64,000 nt of DNA from Bacteroidota bacterium (GTDB lineage Bacteria > Bacteroidota > Bacteroidia > UBA8524): the NCBI GenBank assembly GCA_016124735.1, contig WGMZ01000033.1:62001-126000 (forward strand). The letters run 5' to 3'. Made by a program: the position numbers and the translations under genes. Within the stretch, counting starts at the first letter, position 1, and each line of letters begins with the position of its first letter. The notes under the pieces are model-generated. The model was not told the origin of the DNA, made no database searches, and saw only the letters and a list, made by a program, of their open reading frames with translations. This document shows, one piece after another, positions 17,893 through 26,929 of this stretch.

Positions 17893-20242
17893 GCCATAAA
17901 GGAAGGCCCATTCTCAGTTGAATATTCCGACCTGGCTGGGGAATATTTAAGTTTCTCCAAAGCGCCAGATTATTCAGATAGAATGTGTTCAACAAATTCT
18001 GGCATTGGAGTGAAATCTCCATTTCGTAATTCTTTTTGAAACGGAGTTTGCTGCCCATTCCGAGATGAATCAATTGGTAGGCAGGTGTCTTTAATTCATA
18101 GAGCTCGGTTCTGTTTTGTGCACTTGCTCTTTGCCAGTCAACACGCAGAAATGAAGTGCCCCAAAAACTCGATTTAGGGGTATAATTCCATTCTACTGCC
18201 GTTTTCAGTTGAAAGGGAGGAATCATAGGTAGGGGTCGGTCTGCACTCAGATTTTGTGCGTATACGTATTCCATTCCCATTTCCAGATGAAGCTGTTTTA
18301 AAGGATGATATTCAGCGCTCAATTCCCCTCCGCTCATGAAGGTTCTGCCTTGCTGATAGCGGTAGATATAACCGGCCTTGGGAATTGGAGAAGGATCATG
18401 ACTGGGTTGGAGATAGATGAAATTGGAAAAGTAATTCATGAATGGTGTCAGGGAAACAAACCAATTGGTTTTTTCCATCTCGTAGCCCAAATCCAGCTGC
18501 CAGGCTTGCTCGGGATTTAGGTTCCCATTGCCCTGTTCATACCGGAAGGTCCCTTCATGAACGCCATTAACACTCAGTTCCTGTGTATTTGGAATGCGGA
18601 AACTCTTTCCAAGATTCAGCTTAAACAAAGCAAAGGCATTGACTTTATGTGTCCAGCCAATGGCACCGCTGAAGTTGGAAAAATTCCTCTTATTCTCTGC
18701 GGCCAGAACGGAGACTTCAGGAACACCATTCACTACGGAATGCTCCTCAAAAGATTGAATATGCAGATATGCCCAATCGTAGCGAAGTCCCATGCTTAGA
18801 TTGCTTCGATTACTCATTTGTTTGTTCTGGAATGCAAATATTCCCGCCTGAAAAGATTGGAACGCAGGCATCAGGAATTCATATCCTCCAATCGAATTAT
18901 TTTGGTGAGACATTGACAGACCAAAGCTTCGGGTTCCTTTCTTGATCTTTTGATGATACCTCGACTGTAAACTCCAGGTTTGTAATCGCAATACATGTGC
19001 TGCATTCCCTGCTTCAAGGCTCGCCGTGCTATCTTCTGGCACCGCATTTTCTGTCCGAATATTGTATTGGTATCCCGCATCAATTTCCAACCAGTTTTTA
19101 CCCAGGTGAATATTGGTATTACTAATCAGTTTATGGTGAAGTATGCTTTGATTAGGCAATCCAATATTCCGTATCGACGCGTCTGGAGCCAACAGTATTG
19201 AATCCGTTTCTCCATCTGCTCCCGGGAAAATGCCTATTCTTTGGTCAAAGCGACTGTAAGATATTCGGGTATAGCCCCAGCTTCGATGCAGGCCCAGTTG
19301 AAGAGCTAAATGCCGCTCTTTGCCAGCGGTATTTTTCAGTTTTTGTTGATAGACAGGATAGCGGGAGTTTCCCAAACCAAAACTATCGGCTGGCAGAGAA
19401 TAATCGCCATAATCCTGAGTGGTAAAACGAAAGCGGTAAACCCAGCCGTTTTGATTGCCTTTGGCCGACAAACTGCTTCCAAAAGATTGATTCACGCTTC
19501 GGCCAAGCAGGTTTAGTTTTACCTCGTGCTGGCCGCTAATTGGGATAAGCGGTTGCTTAAGATGAATGATTCCACCAATTCCATCCGAGCCATACAATAG
19601 CGAGGCCGGACCTTTAATCACCTCTACCCTTTCTGCATTGAGCGGGTCGATCTCCAAACCATGATCTCCTCCCCATTGCTGGCCTTGCTGCTTCACCCCA
19701 TTTTCAAGCACCGCAATTCGATTCCCTGTCAATCCCCGAATCACGGGCTTCCCCACTCCGATACCCGTTTGAATGCTATTCACTCCTGGAACCTGCGCCA
19801 AGGCTCCGGCCAATGTTTGAGAAGGGTTGTTCTTTAATTGATCCTCTCCTAAAACAGTGATGGACAATGGTAATTGCGAAGGATCAAGCTTCAAAGCGTT
19901 TTGTTCCACTACGGCTTCATGCAGTTCTAAATTCGATTTTTCAAGGAGGATATCCTGAAAAGGTGTGCTATCGTTAATCTGGATAGACTTACTGAACCCA
20001 TGATAGCCAACGTAACTCACATGCAGATGATAAATCCCTGGTTTTATTCCAGTGATCTGGAATCGACCAGAATCGTTGGTGAGTGCTCCGGATAGCGTTT
20101 CATGCAGGTAGACACTCGCTCCCGATAATGGGCTATCATCTGAACCATGAACAACACCACTTAGTGCATATTCCCGGGCCTTCTGTCCAAAAGACAGAAG
20201 ATTAAAAAAACTGAAGAGTATGAGAATCCTTAAACGCAACAT
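17870..20242 (-). CDS. TonB-dependent receptor, probable metal (zinc-type) uptake
   Basis: A 790-residue outer-membrane receptor. The signal peptide ends in LLSFGQ, then a carboxypeptidase-regulatory-like domain (YALSGVVHGSDDSPLSGASVYLHE, residues 25-110). A full plug domain follows around 125-235: LPLSITVLGEDQLKNNPSQTLAGAL, VPGVNSIQ, GKPVIRGLTGNRIAVLENGV, GGDHGLEIDPLNAERVEVIKGPASLLYGS. The rest is the 22-strand barrel. This plug style is shared by ZnuD-like and cobalamin/metal receptors. The zinc assignment rests mainly on the palindrome over the start codon, which is almost identical to the one in the merC/ABC divergent promoter. The C-terminal tail KKGAQI beyond the last barrel strand is encoded by the convergent gene's terminator. 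The ATG at 20242 is the only plausible start before the signal peptide. Confidence 0.88.
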   Translation of the reverse strand: MLRLRILILFSFFNLLSFGQKAREYALSGVVHGSDDSPLSGASVYLHETLSGALTNDSGRFQITGIKPGIYHLHVSYVGYHGFSKSIQINDSTPFQDILLEKSNLELHEAVVEQNALKLDPSQLPLSITVLGEDQLKNNPSQTLAGALAQVPGVNSIQTGIGVGKPVIRGLTGNRIAVLENGVKQQGQQWGGDHGLEIDPLNAERVEVIKGPASLLYGSDGIGGIIHLKQPLIPISGQHEVKLNLLGRSVNQSFGSSLSAKGNQNGWVYRFRFTTQDYGDYSLPADSFGLGNSRYPVYQQKLKNTAGKERHLALQLGLHRSWGYTRISYSRFDQRIGIFPGADGETDSILLAPDASIRNIGLPNQSILHHKLISNTNIHLGKNWLEIDAGYQYNIRTENAVPEDSTASLEAGNAAHVLRLQTWSLQSRYHQKIKKGTRSFGLSMSHQNNSIGGYEFLMPAFQSFQAGIFAFQNKQMSNRSNLSMGLRYDWAYLHIQSFEEHSVVNGVPEVSVLAAENKRNFSNFSGAIGWTHKVNAFALFKLNLGKSFRIPNTQELSVNGVHEGTFRYEQGNGNLNPEQAWQLDLGYEMEKTNWFVSLTPFMNYFSNFIYLQPSHDPSPIPKAGYIYRYQQGRTFMSGGELSAEYHPLKQLHLEMGMEYVYAQNLSADRPLPMIPPFQLKTAVEWNYTPKSSFWGTSFLRVDWQRASAQNRTELYELKTPAYQLIHLGMGSKLRFKKNYEMEISLQCQNLLNTFYLNNLALWRNLNIPQPGRNIQLRMGLPLWQKKGAQI

Positions 20243-20249
20243 TGTTGCA
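20235..20249. promoter_or_regulatory. Probable Zur-type operator over the TonB receptor start
   Basis: CGCAAC-ATT-GTTGCA is an inverted repeat with 5 of 6 arm pairs. It matches 13 of 15 bases of the palindrome at 28216-28230. It covers the receptor's start codon (20240-20242) and touches the last base of the -7 element. The regulator's identity is inferred from the genes controlled. Confidence 0.6.
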
Positions 20250-20278
20250 AATAAAGATTCTTTTCTTCAAAGAGACAA
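20248..20278 (-). promoter_or_regulatory. Promoter of the TonB receptor gene
   Basis: On the minus strand a TTG (20276-20278) is followed after exactly 20 bases by TTTATTTG (20248-20255), one mismatch from TAnnTTTG. The spacing equals that of the promoters at 28190-28220 and 39442-39472. The start codon begins 6 bases further, so the transcript may be leaderless. Confidence 0.55.
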
Positions 20279-20280
20279 CA

Positions 20281-20925
20281 CTAGGTTCCAAAATACCGAC
20301 GAATACCGAAGCTCAACACATTATTGTAATAGCCCGTGCGGAGTCTGGGGGAGGACAGCAAACGACCATGTGGCCCACCGTCGATATTTAACACAGAATA
20401 ACTAAATCGGGCGTAGACGGTTAAGTTCTTCTTCACCAAATAGCTGCCGCCCCAATGCATTGCCCATTCCATCCGATTGTAATCCCGCGTATTGGTCAAG
20501 AAATTCCCTGAATTATTGCTGTTATAGGCCCACATTAACACACCGAATGAAGGGCCTGCTTCAATCTTCAATTTCTTAATTGAATAGGTAGCAATAATCG
20601 GCACCTCCATATAATAGAGTGCTGCCTTCAGGGGATCTGTGATATTGTTTTTGTCGACGTAATTCTTTGCTCCTTTTACCGTGAAAAGAAACTCTGCTCT
20701 CAGTCCAAATTTTTTCTTCAACTGGCGTTCTACGAACACCCCGACATGTGGACCAAACTTATCGTATCCACTGAGGTTGTCTCCATCTATCTGCGTTAGT
20801 GATACACCGAGATTGAGACCATATTGAAACTCCCTGGACTGAGCGTTCAAATCCGAATGGAAGATGAGGAAAAAGAGAAATGTGAGAAAACCTGAAAAAC
20901 CTCTGAAGCAGCTACGATAATTCAT
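20281..20925 (-). CDS. Outer-membrane beta-barrel protein, PorT-like
   Basis: A 214-residue protein with a signal peptide ending in SDLNAQ. Alternating hydrophobic/aromatic beta-strands follow: FQYGLNLGVSLTQIDGDNLSGYDKFGPHVGVFVERQL, FGLRAEFLFTVKGAKN, YYMEVPIIATYSI, KLKIEAGPSFGVLMWA. It ends in LSFGIRRYFGT. This is the outer-membrane beta-barrel family often labelled PorT family. One PorT is a T9SS assembly protein, but most family members are uncharacterised, and I cannot say this is the T9SS one. It lies between hutH (23 bases downstream of the hutH stop) and the TonB receptor on the same strand. Confidence 0.82.
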   Translation of the reverse strand: MNYRSCFRGFSGFLTFLFFLIFHSDLNAQSREFQYGLNLGVSLTQIDGDNLSGYDKFGPHVGVFVERQLKKKFGLRAEFLFTVKGAKNYVDKNNITDPLKAALYYMEVPIIATYSIKKLKIEAGPSFGVLMWAYNSNNSGNFLTNTRDYNRMEWAMHWGGSYLVKKNLTVYARFSYSVLNIDGGPHGRLLSSPRLRTGYYNNVLSFGIRRYFGT

Positions 20926-20948
20926 ACCTGCAAACTACAGGAAATCAC

Positions 20949-22439
20949 TCAGACCCGCAATGAACCAACAAAGGATTCGGCAGCCCGGATATGCAAATGC
21001 ATCTCTACGTCATCATCCACCTTGCTCACTGATTTCCGGAAATCAGCATGGAGTGCCTCAAGCAGTTCCGAGCTCAATGCCGGACGTCTGAATTCCAATG
21101 CCTGGGCAGCGGTCATAAGTTCCAATGCAAGGATGCGTTCCAGGTTCTTCATCACCCGGAAACATTTGGTTGCAGCATTGGCTCCCATGGATACATGATC
21201 CTCTTGTCCGTTGCTGCTAACAATAGAATCTACCGAAGCTGGTGTACAAAGTTGTTTGTTCTGACTGACGATTCCTGCCGACAAATATTGGACGATCATA
21301 AATCCCGAATGCAAACCTGGGTTTGGTGTTAGAAACGCGGGCAAACCTCTTTGTCCGGATACCATCAGATAGAGTCTTCTTTCAGAAATATTACCCAATT
21401 CCGACATCGCCATTGCCAGGTAATCCAGAGGCAATGCCAAAGGCTGTGCATGGAAATTTCCGCCACTGATGATCTGATCCTCATCCGCAAAAATATTGGG
21501 GTTATCCGTCACCGCATTGATCTCTGTTTTAATCACTTCCTGCACATGGCGCAATGCATCTTTACTGGCCCCATGCACCTGAGGAATGCAACGATAACTA
21601 TAGGGATCCTGAACATGCACTTTGTCTGCATCCGCAATGGCGGAGCCTTTACGGTATTTCTGCATGACAAGTGCGGTTTCCAGGTGACCTGCATGAGGTC
21701 TTACCTTTCCAATCTTCAGGTCGAAGGCGTCGGTGCGGGCATCAAATGCATCGCATGACATGGCCGCAATCAAATCCGCCGCATGAAACAATTCCTCTCC
21801 TCTCGACACTAAAGCGGTCGAGTAGGCAGAAATAAATTGTGTACCGTTTATCAGGGCCAGGCCTTCTTTAGCCCCTAATTTTAAAGGCTCCAATCCGAGC
21901 TTTTTAAGTGCCTCAGCCCCACTCATTCGTTCTCCTTTTAGGAAGACCTCTCCCATCCCAATTAACGGAAGGCTCATATGCGCTAAAGGGGCCAAATCGC
22001 CAGAAGCACCGAGTGAACCCAATTCGTAAACAACCGGCAAACAGTCTTCATTGTAAAAATGGAGCAAACGTTCTACGGTGGCAAGTTGAACACCGGAATA
22101 GCCATAGGACAAACTCTGCGCTTTCAGCAAAAGCATCAAACGAACAATTTCCGCAGGCACTTCATCTCCTGCGCCACATGCATGCGACATGAGCAGGTTA
22201 TACTGCAGTTCAGCCAGCTTGGCTTTTTCTACTACTGTATTGTACAAAGAACCGAATCCGGTATTGATGCCATAATGGGCATTCTCGCTCTTGTTGATCT
22301 TTTCCTGCAGGTAGTTGTATACCTTCAGAATGGCTTCCTTGGATGACTCAGCCAAATCTGCTTTTCTCCCTTCCCGCACTGCATGATAGAGCTCAGCAGG
22401 TGAAAGTTCTTTCGTTATATCAATCCGAAGATTCGTCAT
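20949..22439 (-). CDS. hutH: Histidine ammonia-lyase
   Basis: A 496-residue cytoplasmic enzyme that deaminates histidine to urocanate. The MIO cofactor forms from Ala145-Ser146-Gly147 in GSLGASGDLAPLAHMSL. Other family blocks are YGINTGFGSL (residues 56-65), LINGTQFISAY, QDPYSYRCIPQVHGASKD, NPNIF, SGGNFHAQPLALPLDYL and SSNGQEDHVSMGANAATK. Length matches HutH. The ATG overlaps the hisS stop by four bases (ATGA), so hisS and hutH are translationally coupled, an uncommon pairing of a tRNA-charging and a histidine-degrading enzyme. No hutU, hutI or hutG is visible nearby. Confidence 0.95.
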   Translation of the reverse strand: MTNLRIDITKELSPAELYHAVREGRKADLAESSKEAILKVYNYLQEKINKSENAHYGINTGFGSLYNTVVEKAKLAELQYNLLMSHACGAGDEVPAEIVRLMLLLKAQSLSYGYSGVQLATVERLLHFYNEDCLPVVYELGSLGASGDLAPLAHMSLPLIGMGEVFLKGERMSGAEALKKLGLEPLKLGAKEGLALINGTQFISAYSTALVSRGEELFHAADLIAAMSCDAFDARTDAFDLKIGKVRPHAGHLETALVMQKYRKGSAIADADKVHVQDPYSYRCIPQVHGASKDALRHVQEVIKTEINAVTDNPNIFADEDQIISGGNFHAQPLALPLDYLAMAMSELGNISERRLYLMVSGQRGLPAFLTPNPGLHSGFMIVQYLSAGIVSQNKQLCTPASVDSIVSSNGQEDHVSMGANAATKCFRVMKNLERILALELMTAAQALEFRRPALSSELLEALHADFRKSVSKVDDDVEMHLHIRAAESFVGSLRV

Positions 22440-23788
22440 GCTTTAATTTTCTTGATAACTGATTCTATATCTACAATCTCCTGCTCGCCACTTTGCAGGT
22501 TTTTCAACGCCACTTTCCCGGCTGCCAACTCTTGCTCTCCTAAAATTGCAGCATAGGCAATTTGGTTATTGTTGGCATAGGTAAGTTGTTTCTTCAATTT
22601 GGCCGCCTGCGGATAAACCTCGCTGGAAATTCCGGCCATTCGGCATTGCATGGCGTATTCAAATGCTTTGCCTAGAGCTGAATCTTCCATCGGACAAATC
22701 AGCAACTGCGTGGAATTTGCTACAGTGTCCGGGAACAAATCACTCTCCAATAACACGTCATAAATACGGTCGGCGCCAAATGATATACCAACTCCTGAAA
22801 CGCCTTTGAGTCCAAAAATACCGGTGAGGTCATCGTATCGTCCGCCACCGCCGATACTTCCCATCTGCACATTAGAAGCCACCACTTCGTAAATGGTACC
22901 GGTATAATAATTCAGGCCTCTGGCCAGCGTTCCATCGAAGACAACCTCGTTTATAGCGTGATAAGATGAAAGATAATGCAGCATTTCTTCTAATTCGGCT
23001 AATCCTTTCAGACCGGTTACATCGTGCATTCTTTCTTTCAGAGAGGACAGATAGTTTTTGTCGAGAGCTCCCTTCTCCAGCAAGAGCATGGCCGCATTGG
23101 CGTCTCCCCCGAGAGCAGCCAGTTCTTCCTTCACTTTATCCGCCCCAATTTTATCCAGCTTATCGATGATTACTGTAAAGCTCCGGAAGCTTTCTTTGAA
23201 TCCGCACTGATTGGCAATACCCTCCAGGATTTTCCGGTTATTGATCCGAATCTGCACAGGAAGATTGAAAGCAGCAAACACTCGGTCGTAAATGCAAAGA
23301 AGTTCTGCTTCATAGATGAGAGAATCGGAGCCAACGATATCCACATCGCACTGATAGAATTCGCGGTAACGTCCTTTTTGCGGGCGATCTGCGCGCCATA
23401 CAGGTTGAATCTGATACCGCTTAAAGGGAAAGGTAATTTCGTTCTGGTGCATCACCACATAGCGGGCAAATGGTACTGTTAAATCGTAACGCAATCCTCT
23501 GTCGGCAATATGCGGAATGAGTCGGTTGGAGTTTTTCTCCTCCAATAATATATCGGGTGCTTTTTTAAGAAAATCGCCAGAGTTCAATACCTTAAACAGA
23601 AGGGTATCTCCTTCATCGCCATACTTGCCGGTAAGGGTGCTCAGGTTCTCAAGCGAAGGTGTTTCTATTTGTTGAAATCCAAACTCCCGAAATATCCGCT
23701 CCACGGTCGAAAAAATATAACGCCTTCGCGCCATTTCGAGCGGAGTGAAATCCCTTGTACCCTGCGGAATCGACGGTTTTTGACTCAT
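22436..23788 (-). CDS. hisS: Histidyl-tRNA synthetase
   Basis: A class II aminoacyl-tRNA synthetase of about 450 residues from MSQKPSIPQGTRDFTP. A longer frame upstream adds 15 residues but lacks the expected start context. Motif 1 region is EFGFQQIETPSLEN; motif 2 is PVWRADRPQKGRYREFYQCDVDI; the histidine-specific blocks are FDGTLARGLNYYTGTIYEV and GGGRYDDL; motif 3 is GVGISFGADRIYDVL. The C-terminal anticodon-binding domain (LLICPMEDSALGKAFEYAMQCR onward) is present. It is coupled to hutH by a four-base overlap. Confidence 0.96.
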   Translation of the reverse strand: MSQKPSIPQGTRDFTPLEMARRRYIFSTVERIFREFGFQQIETPSLENLSTLTGKYGDEGDTLLFKVLNSGDFLKKAPDILLEEKNSNRLIPHIADRGLRYDLTVPFARYVVMHQNEITFPFKRYQIQPVWRADRPQKGRYREFYQCDVDIVGSDSLIYEAELLCIYDRVFAAFNLPVQIRINNRKILEGIANQCGFKESFRSFTVIIDKLDKIGADKVKEELAALGGDANAAMLLLEKGALDKNYLSSLKERMHDVTGLKGLAELEEMLHYLSSYHAINEVVFDGTLARGLNYYTGTIYEVVASNVQMGSIGGGGRYDDLTGIFGLKGVSGVGISFGADRIYDVLLESDLFPDTVANSTQLLICPMEDSALGKAFEYAMQCRMAGISSEVYPQAAKLKKQLTYANNNQIAYAAILGEQELAAGKVALKNLQSGEQEIVDIESVIKKIKA

Positions 23789-23818
23789 GGGGCGAAGATA
23801 AGGAAAAAGAGAATGAAG

Positions 23819-23880
23819 GAGACGACAGGTCAAAGACGAAAAACGAAAGACTTAAGACGATAGACCCGATATCTGATACC
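23819..23880. repeat. Degenerate short repeats (aaagacgaaa / ctgatacc type)
   Basis: The gap upstream of hisS is filled with imperfect 7-9 base units: AAAGACGAAAAACGAAAGAC, TTAAGACGATAGACC, ATCTGATACC. The same two unit types occur at 27520-27550 and 27781-27800. No coding potential is seen. Confidence 0.4.
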
Positions 23881-23888
23881 CGAACTTC

Positions 23889-25463
23889 CTATTGAAAATA
23901 GATACGGGAAGTAGCGCTGCCATCTTCGGTTTGCATTTGGATGATGTACAAACCTTTCAATTGGAAGCCACTGATATCTGCATGGTTATTTTGAACATTC
24001 TGCTGAACCAGCACCCTTCCGGATAAATCGATGATTGAAAATTGCTGAACTCCGGCCTCTGTTCTAAAGTGAATAATGCCGGTATTTGGATTTGGATAGA
24101 CAGATACCTCTTTGTTTTGTACCGGCGATAAGCCCAGTTTGATTCCTGAAGCCATAAGCTCCAGGCTTTTATCAATATTGATGCGGCCTGCCCCCATTTG
24201 ACCAATTTTATCCGGATTCTCGATATCTATATCGTCACAGCCTTGCTTTAAAAGTTTCACTGCCATTTCAGGGTCATTTTCCTGAGAAAGCAGAAGGCCT
24301 ACAAATCCTGAAACTATGGGTGCAGCAAAAGAAGTTCCGCTATCGTAGCCGTAAGAATTATCCGATTGCGCAGTGGTGGTGAAAATATTGACACCCGGTG
24401 CCATCACATCGATATATGAGCCAAAGTTGGAATTCGACCATACTTTATCGTCGCTGGTTGTTGCGCCCACCGCAATTACACCATTGTATGCCGCGGGATA
24501 GGCATCTTCGGTACTACCCTCATTTCCGGCAGAAGCAACAATGATAATTCCTTTGGACATGATTTCATCCAGCAGTAATTGCTGGCCATAAGTAAGCGAT
24601 CTTTGTGACCAGGAACAATTGATAATGTCTGCTCCGGAATTCATTGCAAAGCGCATCCCATCCCAGGCATACCATAAAACATTGTCCAGGGAATCATTCG
24701 GAATGCATTTCACCGGAATGATTTGCGTGTTCAATCCAAGGGAAGCTATACCAACTCCGTTATTGGTAGACGCTGATGATAGGCCCGCAACCTTAGTTCC
24801 ATGAGAAAAGAAAGATGATGTAACTCTGTTCAGTGGAGGATTGGCATCATTGTCTTTGTCGGCTACATCATAACCTTTTACGTCATCAATATAACCATTG
24901 TCGTCATTATCAATCCCATCTCCCGGAATTTCATTTTTATTGATGTAAACAATGTCACGAATATCTTCATGACTCAATCTCACCCCGCAATCCACAATAG
25001 CAATTTTTATCGACTTTCCTTTCCCTTCCAAATCTTTCCAGTATTCCCATCCGCTCTGATTGATTTTCGAAAAATACCACATATTGGCTCCCCCCGGATC
25101 AGGCGGAATTGCTCCAGTGAGTGTTGGAACCGGAATCTGTTCTACATTTTTAATTCCCCGAACCGTATACAATTCATCTATTAAATCCTGAACATGTTCC
25201 AGGTCTGAAAATTTCAAGAGATACAGTTCCTGAAGGTTGGGCGACTCAGGGTACATTACATCAAAATACGTGATGCTATATTTCTGAACGAGCACATCAA
25301 AAGGAGTTCCTGAACTGGATTGAGCAGATGATGAAACTTCCTGTGCATCATGGCTGGTATAAATCGCCACCTCCAACACACCGGGAAAATAATGATCCGT
25401 TTGTGCCTGAAGCAAACCTCCGGTGAGGCATGCAAGAAGGAAGAGTTTAACTCTTTGATACAT
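23889..25463 (-). CDS. Subtilisin-like serine peptidase (S8) with T9SS type A sorting domain
   Basis: A 524-residue secreted protease. The signal peptide ends in GGLLQAQ, and a prodomain-like segment of about 120 residues follows. The catalytic domain has Asp158 (IAIVDCGVRLSHEDI), His221 (FFSHGTKVAGL), oxyanion Asn314 (SAGNEGS) and Ser378 (DSGTSFAAPIVSGF). A calcium-binding-like acidic loop (DGIDNDDNGYIDD) lies between Asp and His. The last 75 residues (VYPNPNTGIIHF, IIDLSGRVLVQQ, LKGLYIIQMQ) are a type A sorting domain, so export is by the type IX system, with probable attachment or release at the cell surface. It is likely an extracellular protein-degrading enzyme. Confidence 0.95.
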   Translation of the reverse strand: MYQRVKLFLLACLTGGLLQAQTDHYFPGVLEVAIYTSHDAQEVSSSAQSSSGTPFDVLVQKYSITYFDVMYPESPNLQELYLLKFSDLEHVQDLIDELYTVRGIKNVEQIPVPTLTGAIPPDPGGANMWYFSKINQSGWEYWKDLEGKGKSIKIAIVDCGVRLSHEDIRDIVYINKNEIPGDGIDNDDNGYIDDVKGYDVADKDNDANPPLNRVTSSFFSHGTKVAGLSSASTNNGVGIASLGLNTQIIPVKCIPNDSLDNVLWYAWDGMRFAMNSGADIINCSWSQRSLTYGQQLLLDEIMSKGIIIVASAGNEGSTEDAYPAAYNGVIAVGATTSDDKVWSNSNFGSYIDVMAPGVNIFTTTAQSDNSYGYDSGTSFAAPIVSGFVGLLLSQENDPEMAVKLLKQGCDDIDIENPDKIGQMGAGRINIDKSLELMASGIKLGLSPVQNKEVSVYPNPNTGIIHFRTEAGVQQFSIIDLSGRVLVQQNVQNNHADISGFQLKGLYIIQMQTEDGSATSRIYFQ

Positions 25464-25536
25464 AGTATAGGAACTATATATCGAAGGTCGCGCTTTTCAT
25501 CCATAAAAAAAAGACGTTCAACGAAATTTCAGGCAT

Positions 25537-25566
25537 AAAAAAACCCGAATTTTTCGGATCCGGGTT
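25537..25566 (-). terminator. Terminator of the sigma factor / barrel protein operon
   Basis: A stem AACCCG/CGGGTT (25542-25547 with 25561-25566) with an inner CCGA/TCGG pairing is followed on the minus strand by seven T (25537-25543, partly in the stem). It lies 20 bases beyond the stop of the 447-residue gene. Confidence 0.75.
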
Positions 25567-25585
25567 AAAATAGTTTACGAATTTT

Positions 25586-26929
25586 TTAGCGCATAATATA
25601 GCGTATACCCAAGCGGCCACCCAAAAACTCATTCGTTCTGTTGGGGTGATTGGGCAAAGATTGGCCGTTAAAGTTCTGCAATCCCCTGCGGTACTGTGCT
25701 TGCAGGTCTATCATCCAATTATTACCTAATTGGTACGCGATGCCTGCACTTCCGCTCATGCTCCAATAATTTTTAAAGGGATGATGCGGTCTGGCTTCCC
25801 CTGCCTGATCCATTCCAGAAAAACCCTGGTTAGGTTCAAAACCAGAATAGGCATTGATTATTGAATAGGTAATTCCTGCCTGACCAGTTAACGCCCAATT
25901 GGAATTCAAAGAATATATGTAGCCTAACTGCACTGGAATATCTATCCAAAACTGTTTGTTAACCACATGAGTTTTACCAGCAACAAGACTATCAGGGCCT
26001 GCAATCCCAGGAACTGTATCATTAAAAGTCTCCTTAAAATCATACCACAAATTCGCGCCAGAAACCGAGGAACTTAATCCAGATTGAACAAATAATCCGT
26101 TTCTGAATTTCACTCCGAACTGCAGGCCTTTGCTGTTGTACATAAAAGGATGTTCGTGATTAAAGCGCGCCGCATAGGGCCCTTTGACCAATTGTTTGTT
26201 GCTACCCAATTCGCTGGTGAGTCCTACATAAGGACGAACTCTGCCGGGAACAATATTCTTTCCTTTTCTGGCTTGTACAAATTTGGCGTGGGGATGAGTC
26301 GGACGCACTGTAAATGCAGATACAGGAGCAGAAGCTATCGTGTTTATGCTTTCTAATTTATCATTCGGTGCTAACGGCATCAATGCCTGATTCGCTTCTT
26401 CGTTGTCTTCGGCGTCCAGTAATTCTCCAGCATTTTCTTCGCCCAATTCTTCTGAAATCAGAGCCTGCTGGCTTGGATGAGGATTCATTCCAATGGTCGA
26501 TGCTTCTGTTCTTCCGCTTCTTACATTTGGAGCGATAGTCAACGTATTCGAAAGTGCTGGAGCTGTATTCGAAGCTCCTCCATTTTCTGCAATGATTTCA
26601 TCCGGGAATTGTTCTCTTTCCACCCGTACTTCCGGCGTGGTATAGATTTCCTGTTGCAGGACTTCTTCCTGGTTTTTAATCGCCTCCGCCAATTTCTGGT
26701 TCTCGTTGGCCAGATGATAGATTCCCAATCCGCTCAAAAGCAGCAAGCCGCCCATCACATATACCATCCAAACTGCACGCTTGCTCCGATTTTCTTTTTT
26801 CACCAAATCGTGCTCAATACGGTCCCATAAGCTGTCCGACAGCTCAGGCTCAAACGAATCGATCCGTTCACGCAACTTCTTATTGAAGCGGTTTTGGTTA
26901 TAAAAATCGTTTAGACTCTCGTTGCTCAT
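25586..26929 (-). CDS. Membrane-anchored protein with C-terminal beta-barrel-like domain, sigma factor partner
   Basis: A 447-residue protein in three parts. A charged cytoplasmic N-terminus (LRERIDSFEPELSDSLWDRIEHDLVKKENRSKR, residues 18-50) precedes one transmembrane helix (VWMVYVMGGLLLLSGLGIY, about 53-71). A coiled-coil and proline/alanine-rich linker of about 150 residues follows, and then a C-terminal region rich in outer-membrane-barrel-like strands (FNHEHPFMYNSKGLQFGVKFRNGLFVQSGL, GRLGIRYIMR). There is no signal peptide. The start overlaps the sigma factor stop by 32 bases. Position and the short cytoplasmic N-terminus suggest control of that sigma factor, as with membrane anti-sigma factors, but no zinc anti-sigma motif is seen. 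Such sigma-barrel pairs occur in Bacteroidota; their mechanism is not established. Confidence 0.75.
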   Translation of the reverse strand: MSNESLNDFYNQNRFNKKLRERIDSFEPELSDSLWDRIEHDLVKKENRSKRAVWMVYVMGGLLLLSGLGIYHLANENQKLAEAIKNQEEVLQQEIYTTPEVRVEREQFPDEIIAENGGASNTAPALSNTLTIAPNVRSGRTEASTIGMNPHPSQQALISEELGEENAGELLDAEDNEEANQALMPLAPNDKLESINTIASAPVSAFTVRPTHPHAKFVQARKGKNIVPGRVRPYVGLTSELGSNKQLVKGPYAARFNHEHPFMYNSKGLQFGVKFRNGLFVQSGLSSSVSGANLWYDFKETFNDTVPGIAGPDSLVAGKTHVVNKQFWIDIPVQLGYIYSLNSNWALTGQAGITYSIINAYSGFEPNQGFSGMDQAGEARPHHPFKNYWSMSGSAGIAYQLGNNWMIDLQAQYRRGLQNFNGQSLPNHPNRTNEFLGGRLGIRYIMR

